64,000 bases of DNA from Malikia spinosa (GCF_002980625.1 NZ_PVLR01000015.1:1-64000); one strand, 5' to 3'. Positions 32,829 through 42,765 are shown, numbered from the stretch's first letter. Numbers and translations are program-made. Notes: generated from the sequence alone by a model not told the origin.

Positions 32829-32857
32829 AGGATAGACGATTCCCCCAGCACAAGCAA
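32829..32857 (-). promoter_or_regulatory. Candidate sigma-70 promoter of gltBD
   Basis: Read on the minus strand: TTGCTT (32857-32852), a 17-base spacer, TATCCT (32834-32829), giving a start near 32822 and a leader of about 25 bases before the GTG. The -35 matches consensus in three positions and the -10 in four. Position and spacing are right, strength modest. Confidence 0.45.
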
Positions 32858-32863
32858 GCAGAA

Positions 32864-32886
32864 AAATTGGGGTCAGAGACCAATTT
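32864..32886. repeat. REP-like palindromic repeat, copy A
   Basis: AAATTGGGGTCAGAGACCAATTT folds as GGTC-aga-GACC with outer AATT/AATT pairing and a two-G bulge. The AATTGGGGTCAGAG core is characteristic of repeats associated with RAYT transposases in Beta- and Gammaproteobacteria. It lies 3' of the RAYT gene and overlaps the upstream part of the gltB promoter region. Confidence 0.6.
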
Positions 32887-32912
32887 ATTCAAGCCACAAA
32901 CAGAGGGAAAAT

Positions 32913-32926
32913 AAATTGGGGACAGA
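32913..32926. repeat. REP-like repeat, degenerate copy B
   Basis: AAATTGGGGACAGAG-like core repeats copy A in the same orientation 49 bases away (GGGGTCAGAG becomes GGGGACAGAG), without the second palindrome arm. It lies 32 bases after the RAYT stop codon. Confidence 0.5.
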
Positions 32927-32957
32927 GTAAAGACGGCCAGCAGCCCAGCCCGCCGGA

Positions 32958-33668
32958 TCAGCCGCTCTCGCCTGGTGCTGCGGCCGGGGCACGCGGACGA
33001 CCGGCACGCCCCTTCTCAAGGCGACGGGCGGTCTGCTCGCGCAGCCGGGCCAGGAAACCCGCCCCACCGAGCGGCCAGCCCTGCAGCGCCGACTCGGACA
33101 GCTCACGCTGGCGGGCGGTACTGAGGCCCTGACGCACCAATTCGGCATAGGCCGCCTCGCGCGCGAAGGGGGTGTTGCCCAAGGACCACACCAGCGGATG
33201 CGGCGTCAGCCATTTGTCGTGGCGCAAGCCGATGTAATGGGCATGGCTGGACCAGGGGTACAGCTCGGCAGCAGGAACCATGCCAGCCCGGACCGGATTG
33301 AGGTCGATGTAGACCATGCAGGCCAGCAGATAGCGCTCGCTGTCGATCACGGTCGAACGGTAGCGCCCCTCCCAGAGCGTGCCGCTGCGGCCGTGGCGCA
33401 GGTTGAAGCGCCGCACATAGCTGCGCCCGAGCGACTGCATCAGGCGCGACAAGCCCCCCTCCTGCTGCGGCGTCAACAGCAGGTGCAGGTGGTTGTCCAT
33501 CAGCACATAGGCATGGACCTGTACCCGCTCGCGCTGCGCCAGCTCGGCCAGCTGGGCCAGGAAGAACTCGCGGTCCTCGCGATCGACGAAGACCGGCTGC
33601 CGGTTGTTGCCGCGCAGGATCACATGATGGGGAACGCCGGTGACAGACAGTCGGGGCAAGCGGGCCAT
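32958..33668 (-). CDS. REP-associated tyrosine transposase (RAYT)
   Basis: 236 residues from the ATG at 33668. This is a single-domain Y1 HUH protein: MARLPRLSVTGVPHHVILRGNNRQPVF, metal motif H60-L-H62 (VLMDNHLHLLL), and candidate catalytic tyrosine Y84 (GRSYVRRFN). The C-terminal region (GTLWEGRYRSTVIDSERYLLACMVYIDLNPVRAGMV) is standard for RAYTs, which mobilise or maintain REP repeats rather than forming full insertion sequences. Two repeats lie just downstream. It follows the MFS gene by 10 bases. Confidence 0.9.
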   Translation of the reverse strand: MARLPRLSVTGVPHHVILRGNNRQPVFVDREDREFFLAQLAELAQRERVQVHAYVLMDNHLHLLLTPQQEGGLSRLMQSLGRSYVRRFNLRHGRSGTLWEGRYRSTVIDSERYLLACMVYIDLNPVRAGMVPAAELYPWSSHAHYIGLRHDKWLTPHPLVWSLGNTPFAREAAYAELVRQGLSTARQRELSESALQGWPLGGAGFLARLREQTARRLEKGRAGRPRAPAAAPGESG

Positions 33669-33678
33669 GCCAATTCCT

Positions 33679-34914
33679 TCAGTACAGGCGGCGCTGCAGC
33701 AGGAACGCCAGCCCGAGCCCGATGGCACAGCAAAAAGCCGTGAACCACCAGGCCGGCGACCAATCGCCCCCCTGGCGCGCGACCAGCCAGGCCACCACCG
33801 GCGGACCGGCAAACTGGCCCAGCGAGGACAGCTGCTGCACCCAGCCGACCGTGGTCGACACCGTGTGCCCGCTCGGCGCCAGCCGCACCGCCAGGCTGAA
33901 CAAGGTGCCCGGTATCAGGCCGCCGACCGATGAAAAGACCAGCACCGCGATGAACTGCCCGACCGGCCCGACCAGACCACTGAACGCGATCCAGCAGGCC
34001 AGGCCCATGGCGCCATAACCGATGGCCAGCAGATGACCCGGTGGCCAGTGACGCGCCAGCAGCCGGCCGGCGGCCAGATTGCCGATTGCATTGGCCCCCG
34101 CGGCAGCGGCACTCAGGACACCCGCGACGCCGAGCGACCAGCCGGCCTGGGTCTGGATCGTGGGCAGGAAGCCAACCACCGCCAGCCACTGCCCCGAATA
34201 GACGCAGAAAGCCAGCGCCACCAGCCAGGGACCCGACGAAGACAAGGTCTGCCGCAGGCGCCCGCCCCAGCCAGGACCCGGCAATGCGGTCGAGCGCGCG
34301 GGATCGGGCGGCACCTTCAGCCAGACCACGACCGCCCAGCACAGGGTCAGCCCGGACAGCAACAGCCAGGCCCAGCGCCAGCCCAGCGCCGCATAGAGCC
34401 CGGGGCCCAGCAGCATCGCCGTGGCCGCCCCGGTCGGCATGTAGGCGCCCCAGGCACCCAGCAGCCGGCTCAGCGCCTGCGGCCCCTGCACCAGGCGCCG
34501 GATCAGGCCCGGCGCCGGCAAGACGGCCAGCAACAAGCCGATTCCCTCCAGCATGCGCGCGGCCAACAGCAGCGAGACCCGGGATGCCATGGCACCCAGC
34601 GCACAACCCAGAGCCAGCAGGCCAAGGCCCAGCAGCATGGTGCGGCGCAGCCCCATCCGGTCGGCCAGCAAGCCGGCCAATGCCCCCAGCAGCATGCCGG
34701 CGACCTGCATCACCGACAGCAGGAAGCCCGCCTGGACCAGGGTCAGGCCCAGCTCGGCGCGCAGGATCGGGATGCCTGGCGGCAGCTTGCCCACATGCAG
34801 GGCTGCCACCACGCCAGCGACGATCACCAGCCAGGCCGCACGGCTATCCAACGCGTGCGCGACCCGGTCGGCGTGGAGTGGAGCGGCAGCAGGACTGTCA
34901 GGCGAAGGGCGCAT
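33679..34914 (-). CDS. MFS transporter
   Basis: 411 residues with about twelve membrane segments; the A-motif-like loop GLLADRMGLRRTMLLG follows TM2. It resembles the CynX/NimT-like group, but no substrate can be assigned. It starts six bases after dgt and ends ten bases before the RAYT gene, so it is probably cotranscribed with dgt. An efflux or small-anion role is a guess only. Confidence 0.85.
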   Translation of the reverse strand: MRPSPDSPAAAPLHADRVAHALDSRAAWLVIVAGVVAALHVGKLPPGIPILRAELGLTLVQAGFLLSVMQVAGMLLGALAGLLADRMGLRRTMLLGLGLLALGCALGAMASRVSLLLAARMLEGIGLLLAVLPAPGLIRRLVQGPQALSRLLGAWGAYMPTGAATAMLLGPGLYAALGWRWAWLLLSGLTLCWAVVVWLKVPPDPARSTALPGPGWGGRLRQTLSSSGPWLVALAFCVYSGQWLAVVGFLPTIQTQAGWSLGVAGVLSAAAAGANAIGNLAAGRLLARHWPPGHLLAIGYGAMGLACWIAFSGLVGPVGQFIAVLVFSSVGGLIPGTLFSLAVRLAPSGHTVSTTVGWVQQLSSLGQFAGPPVVAWLVARQGGDWSPAWWFTAFCCAIGLGLAFLLQRRLY

Positions 34915-34920
34915 GGAATT

Positions 34921-36114
34921 TCAGGAAAAGGGGCTGGCGCTGGTCAGCCGCTGGTGCTCGCGGATTGCGAAGCGGTCGGTCATGCCGGCGATGTAGTCGG
35001 CCGCCTGGCGCCGCAGCCCCATGCCCGCGCGACGCGCCGAATCGGGCATCTGCGCCGGCTCGGCACAGTAGGCCGCATACAGCTCGCTGACCACCTGGCA
35101 ACCGCGGCCGGTGGTTTCGAGCACCTGCGGATGGCGATAGAGGTTGCGAAACAGGAAGCGCTTGAGCAGCGCGGACTGCTCGCGCATGGCGGGTGAGAAC
35201 TGCACCAGCACCGGGGCCGCCCTGACTGCCGCGAGCGAATCCACTCCCGCCGCCTGCACCGCGGCCCGAGTCGCATCGATCACGTCGTAGATCTGCACGC
35301 TCAGCATGCGCCGGATCGCCTCGTACAGCAGGCGCCGGCCCTGCAGCGCGGGAAACTCGGCCAGCACCTCGCGCCGGTGGCAATCGAACAGCGGCACCGC
35401 CTCAAGCTGCTCCAGGCTCAGCAGGCCCGAGCGCACCCCGTCGTCGATATCGTGCGCGTTATAGGCGATCTCGTCTGCCAGGTTGGCCAGCTGCGCCTCG
35501 AGCGAGGGCGAGCGCCCGCTCAGGAAACGCTGGCCGACCCCAGCCGGCTCGCGCGACTCCAGCCATTCGGCATTGGCACGCGAACAATGCTTGAGGATGC
35601 CCTCGCGCGTCTCGAAACAGAGATTGAGCCCGTCGAAGGACGGATAGCGCTGTTCGAGCGCATCGACCACGCGCAGGCTCTGCATATTGTGTTCGAAGCC
35701 GCCGCGCGGCTCGTCCGGCCCCGGGGCAGCGGCCTGCGCCTCGTCACCTTGCAGGCAGGCGTTGAGCGCATCCTGGCCGGCGTGACCGAAGGGGGTATGT
35801 CCCAGGTCATGTGCGAGCGCGATCGCCTCGACCAGATCCTCGTGCAGACCCAGGCTGCGCGCGATGCTGCGCGCCAGCTGCGCCACCTCGAGCGAATGGG
35901 TCAAGCGGGTACGGAACAGGTCGCCCTCGTGGTTCAGGAAGACCTGGGTCTTGTAGACCAGGCGCCGGAACGCACTCGAATGGACGATGCGGTCGCGGTC
36001 GCGCTGGAAGTCGTTGCGCGTCGGCGCCGGGCCTTCGGCAAAGCGCCGGCCCTGGGTGCGTGCAGGATCGCACGCATAGGACTGGAGGCCCTGCGCCTCA
36101 GGCGCAGCAGGCAT
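34921..36114 (-). CDS. dgt: Deoxyguanosinetriphosphate triphosphohydrolase-like HD protein
   Basis: 397 residues from the ATG at 36114, which lies inside the aroB end (17-base overlap). HD-domain motifs are clear: [35 protein letters not shown], and [15 protein letters not shown]. It hydrolyses dNTPs to deoxynucleosides and triphosphate. The size fits the shorter dgt-like subfamily (about 380-400 residues), not E. coli Dgt. The aroK-aroB-dgt order is common in Betaproteobacteria. Confidence 0.93.
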   Translation of the reverse strand: MPAAPEAQGLQSYACDPARTQGRRFAEGPAPTRNDFQRDRDRIVHSSAFRRLVYKTQVFLNHEGDLFRTRLTHSLEVAQLARSIARSLGLHEDLVEAIALAHDLGHTPFGHAGQDALNACLQGDEAQAAAPGPDEPRGGFEHNMQSLRVVDALEQRYPSFDGLNLCFETREGILKHCSRANAEWLESREPAGVGQRFLSGRSPSLEAQLANLADEIAYNAHDIDDGVRSGLLSLEQLEAVPLFDCHRREVLAEFPALQGRRLLYEAIRRMLSVQIYDVIDATRAAVQAAGVDSLAAVRAAPVLVQFSPAMREQSALLKRFLFRNLYRHPQVLETTGRGCQVVSELYAAYCAEPAQMPDSARRAGMGLRRQAADYIAGMTDRFAIREHQRLTSASPFS

Positions 36115-37255
36115 CGATGACCTCGGCCACCAGCGCATCGGGCGCGCCGCGCACCACGGCACGGCCAGCATCCTCGACCAGCACGAACTTGATCTCGCCG
36201 GCCTCGGCCTTCTTGTCGACCCGCATCAGCTGCAGATAGCGCTGCGCGTTGCTCAAGTCCGCACAGCCCTCGCCATGGCCGACCTTGAGCTGCGGCCCGC
36301 GCACCGGCAGGCCAGCAGCCTCGACCAGCCGCACCAGCCGCTCGACCTTGTCCTCGGCCAGCAGGCCCAGGCGCTGCGACAGGCGCGCCGCCATCACCAT
36401 GCCGCAACCCACGCCCTCGCCGTGCAGCCACTCGCCATAGCCCAGGCCGGCCTCGATCGCATGACCGAAGGTATGGCCGAAGTTCAGGATCGCGCGCAGG
36501 CCCGCCTCGCGCTCGTCCTGACCGACGACATCGGCCTTGATCTCGCAGCTGCGCTGCACCGCATGCGCCAGCGCCTTCGGGTCGCGCGCGCGCAGCGCCA
36601 GCAGATTGGCCTCGATCCAGTCCAGGAAGGCCAGGTCGTGGATCGGTCCGTACTTGATCACCTCGGCCAGGCCCGCGCTGAGCTCGCGCTCGGGCAGGGT
36701 CTGCAGCGTGTCGAGGTCGCAGACCACCCGCACCGGCTGGTAGAAGGCGCCGATCATGTTCTTGCCCAGCGGGTGGTTGATCGCGGTCTTGCCGCCGACC
36801 GACGAATCGACCTGGGCCAGCAGCGTGGTCGGCACCTGGACGAAGGGCACGCCGCGCATGTAGCAGGCGGCAGCGAAACCGGTCATGTCGCCCACCACGC
36901 CGCCGCCAAGCGCGAACAGCACCGTCTTGCGGTCGCAGCCTTTCGACAGCAAGGCGTCGAAGATCAGGTTCAGCGAATCCCAGGTCTTGTAGGCCTCGCC
37001 ATCGGGCAGGGTCACGAGATGGATCTGCGGATATTGCTGGCTCAGGGCCTGCTGCAGCCGGGCGGCATAGAGCGGACCGACAGTCTCGTTGGTCACGATC
37101 AGCGCGCTGGCGGCCTTGGGCAGGCCGGACCAGGTGGCAGGATCATCGAGCAGCGAGGAACCGATCAGGATCGGGTAGCTGCGCTCGCCCAGGTCGATCT
37201 CGACGCGAGCATGGACTTGTCCGCCTGCGGACGGCTGGTGGGTAGCTGGGATCAT
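36098..37255 (-). CDS. aroB: 3-dehydroquinate synthase
   Basis: 385 residues. It converts DAHP to 3-dehydroquinate, step two of the shikimate pathway, using NAD and a divalent metal. Motifs are [74 protein letters not shown] and the metal-ligand helix [25 protein letters not shown]. It starts nine bases after aroK. Confidence 0.97.
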   Translation of the reverse strand: MIPATHQPSAGGQVHARVEIDLGERSYPILIGSSLLDDPATWSGLPKAASALIVTNETVGPLYAARLQQALSQQYPQIHLVTLPDGEAYKTWDSLNLIFDALLSKGCDRKTVLFALGGGVVGDMTGFAAACYMRGVPFVQVPTTLLAQVDSSVGGKTAINHPLGKNMIGAFYQPVRVVCDLDTLQTLPERELSAGLAEVIKYGPIHDLAFLDWIEANLLALRARDPKALAHAVQRSCEIKADVVGQDEREAGLRAILNFGHTFGHAIEAGLGYGEWLHGEGVGCGMVMAARLSQRLGLLAEDKVERLVRLVEAAGLPVRGPQLKVGHGEGCADLSNAQRYLQLMRVDKKAEAGEIKFVLVEDAGRAVVRGAPDALVAEVIDACCA

Positions 37256-37264
37256 CCCGCTAGT

Positions 37265-37798
37265 TTAGCGGGGGGCAGGCACCGGTAGGTTGCCGGCCAG
37301 CTCCAGCTGCATCACGATCATGTTGACCAGGGTCGCCACCGAAGGCCTTCCAGTCTCGATCACGTAGTGCGCACACTCGCGGTACTGCGGATCGCGCGCC
37401 TCGTGCAGGTCGCGCAGGCGCTGAAGCGGATCGGCCACCAGCAGCAGCGGACGGCCGCGATCGTGCTTGATGCGGCGGTAGATATCCTCGGGCGTCGAGC
37501 GCAGGTAGATCACCTGGCCGCGTTCGTGCAGGAAAGCCCGCGTGGCCTCACGCATGCAGGAGCCGCCGCCGGTCGACAGCACCACATCCTGGCCCCGGGT
37601 CAGGTCATCGAGCGTGTCCTGCTCGATGTCGCGAAAGCGTGCCTCGCCCTCGCGCTCGAAGAACTCGCGGATCGAGCAGCCCAGGCGCTGCTCGATCACC
37701 TGGTCCGAATCGACGAAGGGAATGGCCAAGCGCCGGGCAAGCTGGCGTCCGACAGTGGATTTGCCTGAACCGGGCAGGCCGACGAGGACGATGGTCAA
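37265..37798 (-). CDS. aroK: Shikimate kinase
   Basis: 177 residues. P-loop GLPGSGKSTVG, shikimate-binding SDQVIEQRLGCSIREFFEREGEARFRDIE, and the GGG loop STGGGSCMRE are intact. It phosphorylates shikimate with ATP. It heads the aroK-aroB-dgt run. A 121-base gap separates it from the Ig-like lipoprotein gene upstream; I found no convincing terminator or promoter there. Confidence 0.96.
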   Translation of the reverse strand: MTIVLVGLPGSGKSTVGRQLARRLAIPFVDSDQVIEQRLGCSIREFFEREGEARFRDIEQDTLDDLTRGQDVVLSTGGGSCMREATRAFLHERGQVIYLRSTPEDIYRRIKHDRGRPLLLVADPLQRLRDLHEARDPQYRECAHYVIETGRPSVATLVNMIVMQLELAGNLPVPAPR

Positions 37799-37919
37799 GA
37801 GAGCAAGGTCTGATGGGTGGGCAATTGAACGCGGCCGGCCTGCTCAAGCAGCAGAACCGGGCACCGGGATCACGGCTTGTGAGTGTAACCCGATGCCCCG
37901 TAGCACATGACGTTGCTGA

Positions 37920-40034
37920 TCAAGGCACCGTCACAGTGAACATGCTGGTCTTGCTAAGGGTTCCAGCAGTGGTCACAACGGTGAACTCAATGATCTCGCC
38001 ACCCTTGCATTTCTCAAGAATCGCCTCATGCACGGTCGGCTCGGTGCTGTTGCCGATGACCGAGCCCAGCAGCTTGGCCGTGCACTCGCTCGTTTCAGGA
38101 CGTACCGACACGCTGATCGTGGCGTCGGCTGCCAATGGATTACCGTTCAAGTCTGCCAGCCTGACGATGATGGAACTCTTTGAACTGTCAAGCACGGCCG
38201 TCTGGCTGGCCAACGGGATGCTGGCATGGTACTGACCGGGCTGCCCGATCTCGCCGCCGGAAAACACTACGACGATGGAACGCCTGACCTTGGTTGGCGT
38301 GTAGCGGCTGCCGTCCGGCTTGGTACCACTGCCGTTCCATGAGGCGTTGCAAGTGCCCACCTGCGACAGCCACACGTTCGAATTATCAGGACAGGCTGCA
38401 CTTCCTTTCGCCTCTACGGCTATCGGATAGGACACCTCGCCTTCGTCGGTATTGCGAACCCGGTTCTTGTAGGTCAGCGTAAGGACACCGTCCTCGTTCT
38501 TGTCCATGAAGGGCACGCCGAGATCCTCGAACAGTTCGCCAGGGTCGTAACGGTTATTGTTGTTCTTGTCGACGAAGGACTCCTCGCCATCGGCCATCGC
38601 CAGCACGGTGACCCGACCCGGGCGCGGATCGCCAAGCGGGCTGCCATCGACGTTCATGGAGCCTAGCGGTCGGTACTCTTGACCGATCAGCGGCACCGAG
38701 CAGCCCCCATTCCCATCGCTGACGATGCAACTGCTGATATTGGACTTGTTGATCTGCCCGCCCTCTGTCACGAACACGACTGGCGTGCCATTGGGCACCG
38801 GATTACCCTGGCGATCGGCCAAACGGACGGTAATATTGACGCTATCGCCGCTGTACTGGCTCGTGAATAGGCCTCCAGCATAGAAATTCCAGCGATCCGC
38901 CGCGATGTCAAAGAACCGCTGTGTCGGCAACCCAGTCTGGACCGTCAAGATGTTCGAATCGGTAAAGATGCCGGTGGCACCGGCCAGGGTCGCGCGCACC
39001 TGCACGGTCTCAGGCTGCGTGCCCGAACAGATCGAGAAGCTGACCTCACCGCTCGGAGCCGCCGACACCGCCGAGCCGGCAGAGGCCGCCGCGTCGCAGA
39101 AATGCACGCCTCCGGTCGGGTTGATCAAAACGGCATTGACGGTCTGACCACTGACTGGATTGCCGTTGGAGTCGATGACCTTGAACTTCACGATCGAACT
39201 GTTGGCCCCGACCGAATCCTGCTGATAGATGACGGCAGGACTGACCTGCACGAACTGGATGCCGGTCACGGGTGCCGTGGTCACCGTGTAGCTGGCCGTC
39301 GCGGGCGATGCGACCCCTGCAGTGGTGGCCGCGACCGAACAACTGCCGGAAACCGTGGTCTGGATCACCGCCGATGCCTTGCCGCTGCTGTCGACCTGAG
39401 CCGAAGCGGGCGAAACGGTGCCGCAGGTGCTGGTGATCGCCACCGTCACCGAGTTGGAAGCGGCAGGCTGACCATTGACGCTGGCATTGACGCTGACGTT
39501 CACCGACTGACCAAGCTGGGCTGAAGTCGGATTGACGCTCAAGCCCGAAAGGGCCACATTGCCGGCCGTGATCTGCAAGTCCAGCGTCTTGGAGACTTCG
39601 GCCCCATCAATGCTGGCCTTGGCGGTGGCGGTGACAGCACCACTTGAGGTGACAGAAGCTGGCGCGATCGCGAATACCGCTACGCCAGCGGCGTCGGTCA
39701 GCTGAGTGCCGGACTGGGGGGTCAAGACCGCCAATGGGCTGTCGAGCGTGACGACAACCCGCTTGAACGCCTGTACCGCCCCGGCAGCGTTCTTGAGCGT
39801 GACCTTCAGATTGCGCGCTTCCGTCTGCGACAGGGTCGGCGACGCCAGGATTGCGCCGGTCGAATCCACCAGCTGCAGGGTCATGGCAGAACTCGTCACG
39901 GAGCCGGTCCCCGTCCCTGTGCCGGTATCCGTGCCCGACCCGACCACCTGGGTCCCCGCACTGCCACCACCACCACCACAAGCGGCCAACGCAGCCACCA
40001 TGAGAGGCGCAACAACCCATCGAAGCATCTTCAT
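37920..40034 (-). CDS. Large Ig-like-fold lipoprotein in the pil operon
   Basis: 704 residues. A lipoprotein signal (LRWVVAPLMVAALAAC, Cys 19) is followed by a Gly-rich, Thr-Gly linker and several consecutive Big_1/invasin-like beta domains (roughly 50-155, 158-255, 260-370, 385-480). A later segment has Asp/Asn-rich candidate calcium loops (DKNNNNRYDPGELFED, DKNEDGVL). It starts 23 bases after pilQ with an AAAGGGGA ribosome site, so it is expressed with the secretin genes. I do not recognise a named family. A surface or periplasmic partner of the type IV pilus secretin is the natural hypothesis. Confidence 0.85.
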   Translation of the reverse strand: MKMLRWVVAPLMVAALAACGGGGGSAGTQVVGSGTDTGTGTGTGSVTSSAMTLQLVDSTGAILASPTLSQTEARNLKVTLKNAAGAVQAFKRVVVTLDSPLAVLTPQSGTQLTDAAGVAVFAIAPASVTSSGAVTATAKASIDGAEVSKTLDLQITAGNVALSGLSVNPTSAQLGQSVNVSVNASVNGQPAASNSVTVAITSTCGTVSPASAQVDSSGKASAVIQTTVSGSCSVAATTAGVASPATASYTVTTAPVTGIQFVQVSPAVIYQQDSVGANSSIVKFKVIDSNGNPVSGQTVNAVLINPTGGVHFCDAAASAGSAVSAAPSGEVSFSICSGTQPETVQVRATLAGATGIFTDSNILTVQTGLPTQRFFDIAADRWNFYAGGLFTSQYSGDSVNITVRLADRQGNPVPNGTPVVFVTEGGQINKSNISSCIVSDGNGGCSVPLIGQEYRPLGSMNVDGSPLGDPRPGRVTVLAMADGEESFVDKNNNNRYDPGELFEDLGVPFMDKNEDGVLTLTYKNRVRNTDEGEVSYPIAVEAKGSAACPDNSNVWLSQVGTCNASWNGSGTKPDGSRYTPTKVRRSIVVVFSGGEIGQPGQYHASIPLASQTAVLDSSKSSIIVRLADLNGNPLAADATISVSVRPETSECTAKLLGSVIGNSTEPTVHEAILEKCKGGEIIEFTVVTTAGTLSKTSMFTVTVP

Positions 40035-40057
40035 GTTTTTTCCCCTTTATGGCTGGC

Positions 40058-42217
40058 TCAGCGCGCCGAGGTGATGACGTCGGACAGCGTGCGCGGCGTC
40101 AGGAACACCAGCAGCTCGGTCTTCTCGGTCTTGATCGTGCGGTTCTTGAACAGGTTGCCGGCAAACGGAATGTCACCGAGCAAGGGCACCTTGTTGACGT
40201 CTTCCTGCTCGGTCGAGCTGAAGATGCCGCCGATGACCACGGTGCCACCGTTCTCGACCAGCACATTGGTCTTGACGCGCTTGGTGTTGATCGCGACGCC
40301 GCCGTTGTAAACGGTGCCGGGCGTGTCCTTGGCCACTTCGACGTTCAGGATGATGCCGCCGTCGGGCGTGATCTGCGGCGTCACCGTCAGCCGCAGGCTG
40401 GCCTTGCGGAACTGCACCGTCGTCGCGCCGGTCACGCCAGCCGCCGCCTGGTACGGGATGTCCACACCCTGCTCGATTTCGGCCTGGGTCTGGTCGGCGG
40501 TGATGACGCGCGGGCTCGCGACCACCTTGCCCTTGCCGTCGGCCTGCAGCGCCGAGATCTCGAGGTCGAGGAAGCGGTTGGCAGTCGGGCTGAACAGCGA
40601 GAGCGCGAATGCGGGCGGACTGGTGGTTCCGATCCCGATCGCGGGCAGGTTGACGAACTGGGTGTTGGCCGAGGTCAGGGTATTGGCCCGCTCGAGCGTG
40701 GTCGCCGAGACCGCGTCGTAGCTGCCACCGAAGGCAGCCCGGTTGCCGCCGCCAATCGAATAGCCGGCATCACCGCCACGGATGCCGCGCAGGTCGCTGC
40801 CACCGAGCTTGACGCCGAGCGAGCGGCCGAAGGTGTCGCTGGCCTCGACGATGCGGGCCTCGATCATGACCTGACGCACCGGAATGTCGAGCTTCTTGAT
40901 CAACTCCTGCACCGCCTCTAGCCGCGACGGAATATCGGTCACGAACAGCTGATTGGTGCGCGGCTCTGGCACGGCACTGCCGCGCGGCGACAGCAAGCGC
41001 GCGCCGCCGGTGGAAACGCTGGTCGAGCCCTGCTGCCCGGTCACCTCGCCACGCAGTTGCGCGGCAATGTCGATCGCCTTGGCATAGTTCATCTGGAAGG
41101 ACTGGGTACGCACCGGCTCGAGCGTGTGCATCGCTGCCTTGGCCTCGAATTCCTGCTTCTCGCGCGCCGCGATCTCGTCCTTGGGCGCGACCCAGATCAC
41201 GTTGCCGGTCTTGCGCATGCCCAGGCCCTTGGCCTGCAGGATGATGTCGAGTGCCTGGTCCCAGGGCACGTCCTTGAGTCGCAGCGTGACGTTGCCGGTC
41301 ACGGTGTCCGAGGTCACGATGTTGAAGTTGGTGAAGTCCGCGATCACCTGCAACAGCGACCGCACCTCGATGTTCTGGAAGTTGAGCGTGAGCTTTTCGC
41401 CGGCATAGCCCGGTCCCTGGGTCAGCTTGTTCGGATCGACCTTGGGCTCACGCACCTCGAGCACGAACTGCTTGTCGCTCTGATAGACGCTGTGTTCCCA
41501 GCGCCCCCGGGCCTCGACCACCATGCGCACGCGGTCACCGACCTGGGTCGTGCTGACGGTCTGGACCGGGGTGCCGAAGTCGCTGACATCGAGACGGCGG
41601 CGCAGCCCTTCGGACAGCGCGGTCTTGAGGAAATCGACCACCAACTTGTTGCCCTGCTGGCGCACATCGACTCCGACCTGGCTGCTCGAAAGGCTCACGA
41701 GCACGCGACCGACGCCATCGGGGCCACGGCGGAAATCCACATCCTGCAGCGGCAGCACGGCGTTGCCAGGACCTTCAGGGAAGACCGGCTTGACCACCGC
41801 GGGAGCCGCACCGGGGTCAAGCTGCACGATCAGGGTATTGCCCTCGATCCGGGTCTGGTGCGTGGCGGCGCGGCTGAGGTTCAGCATGACCCGGGTCCGG
41901 TCACCGGACTGGACCAGATTGACCGAGCGCAGCTTGCCCTGCTGGATATCGAACGAGTTACGCCCGGTAGCGTTGCTCGCAGCAGGCAAGTCGAGCGCAA
42001 TGCGCGCGGGCGACTGAATCGCGAAGCTGGTTGGCAGCTGCGACAAGGGCTCGCTGGTCTGGATGCGCAACACCTCGGAGCCGTTCTGCGTCGAGGCCGT
42101 GACCGACTCGATCGCGAGCTTGGCCTCTACCAGCCCGGATGCCAGCAGGGGCAGCAGCAATAAGGGCAGGCGACGCCAGCCGATCCGGCCCGCGGTCGAT
42201 TTCTGGATATGCTTCAT
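40058..42217 (-). CDS. pilQ: Type IV pilus secretin PilQ
   Basis: 719 residues from the ATG at 42217; the long upstream open frame overlaps pilP and lacks a signal. Order: signal peptide (LPLLLLPLLASGLVEA), two AMIN domains that bind peptidoglycan, STN/N0 (NFQNIEVRSLLQVIADFTNFNIV), N1 domain, and the secretin barrel ending with VPLLGDIPFAGNLFKNRTIKTEKTELLVFLTPRTL. It forms the outer-membrane channel for the pilus. The start overlaps the pilP stop by four bases. Confidence 0.97.
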   Translation of the reverse strand: MKHIQKSTAGRIGWRRLPLLLLPLLASGLVEAKLAIESVTASTQNGSEVLRIQTSEPLSQLPTSFAIQSPARIALDLPAASNATGRNSFDIQQGKLRSVNLVQSGDRTRVMLNLSRAATHQTRIEGNTLIVQLDPGAAPAVVKPVFPEGPGNAVLPLQDVDFRRGPDGVGRVLVSLSSSQVGVDVRQQGNKLVVDFLKTALSEGLRRRLDVSDFGTPVQTVSTTQVGDRVRMVVEARGRWEHSVYQSDKQFVLEVREPKVDPNKLTQGPGYAGEKLTLNFQNIEVRSLLQVIADFTNFNIVTSDTVTGNVTLRLKDVPWDQALDIILQAKGLGMRKTGNVIWVAPKDEIAAREKQEFEAKAAMHTLEPVRTQSFQMNYAKAIDIAAQLRGEVTGQQGSTSVSTGGARLLSPRGSAVPEPRTNQLFVTDIPSRLEAVQELIKKLDIPVRQVMIEARIVEASDTFGRSLGVKLGGSDLRGIRGGDAGYSIGGGNRAAFGGSYDAVSATTLERANTLTSANTQFVNLPAIGIGTTSPPAFALSLFSPTANRFLDLEISALQADGKGKVVASPRVITADQTQAEIEQGVDIPYQAAAGVTGATTVQFRKASLRLTVTPQITPDGGIILNVEVAKDTPGTVYNGGVAINTKRVKTNVLVENGGTVVIGGIFSSTEQEDVNKVPLLGDIPFAGNLFKNRTIKTEKTELLVFLTPRTLSDVITSAR

Positions 42218-42765
42218 TTGCGGGTCTCCTCCTGTAGCTGCAGCGTGACCGGGCGCTCGACCCAGTCGCCGGCGGCGTCCTGAACAATCTCGCGCAAGGC
42301 GATTTCGTGCTCGCTGATCTTCATGACGCGGCCAAAGTTCTGTCCCAGATACTGTCCGATGCCGACCTGGTAGAGCAGCTTGTCCACCCGGACCAGGGCC
42401 ACCTTGCGGCCGCGTCGGTCCAGCAAGCCAACCATGGACATGGCGTCGAGCGGGATGAACTCGAGCGCTTCCTTGCGCCGATTGAGCTCGGCCCGGATCA
42501 GGGCGCCACCGCTGCCCGATGCGCTGTCGCTGCGCAGCGCGACGAAAAGCTTCTCGGAACTGAAGGGCGCCAGAGCCGACTCGGACCCATAGGCCTGCGG
42601 CACGAAACGGGTGGGCTCGGGTATGGGTTCGACCTGGGGCGAAACGGCTTGACGCTGCTCGGCCATCCATTGCCGGATTTCGTCCTGATCGGCCTGGCCG
42701 CAAGCCGCCAGCAGCAGGATCAGGCCCAAGGTCACGCTGAGCGGAGCGGGATGGATGGGCTTCAT
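42214..42765 (-). CDS. pilP: Type IV pilus alignment lipoprotein PilP
   Basis: 183 residues from the ATG at 42765. The lipobox LILLLAAC gives Cys 22, followed by a disordered stretch that binds PilN/PilO and a C-terminal beta domain (LEFIPLDAMSMVGLLDRRGRKVALVRVDKLLYQVGIGQYLGQNFG) that contacts PilQ. It overlaps pilO and pilQ by four bases each. Confidence 0.95.
   Translation of the reverse strand: MKPIHPAPLSVTLGLILLLAACGQADQDEIRQWMAEQRQAVSPQVEPIPEPTRFVPQAYGSESALAPFSSEKLFVALRSDSASGSGGALIRAELNRRKEALEFIPLDAMSMVGLLDRRGRKVALVRVDKLLYQVGIGQYLGQNFGRVMKISEHEIALREIVQDAAGDWVERPVTLQLQEETRK

Noticed and set aside
32864-33668. Complete IS200/IS605-type insertion sequence
   Set aside because: There is a RAYT-type transposase and nearby repeats, but no tnpB, no matching left end and no target duplication, so only the gene and repeats are reported.
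42218-42703. N-terminal extension of pilQ
   Set aside because: It overlaps pilP in another frame, whereas the Met at 42217 begins a proper signal peptide.
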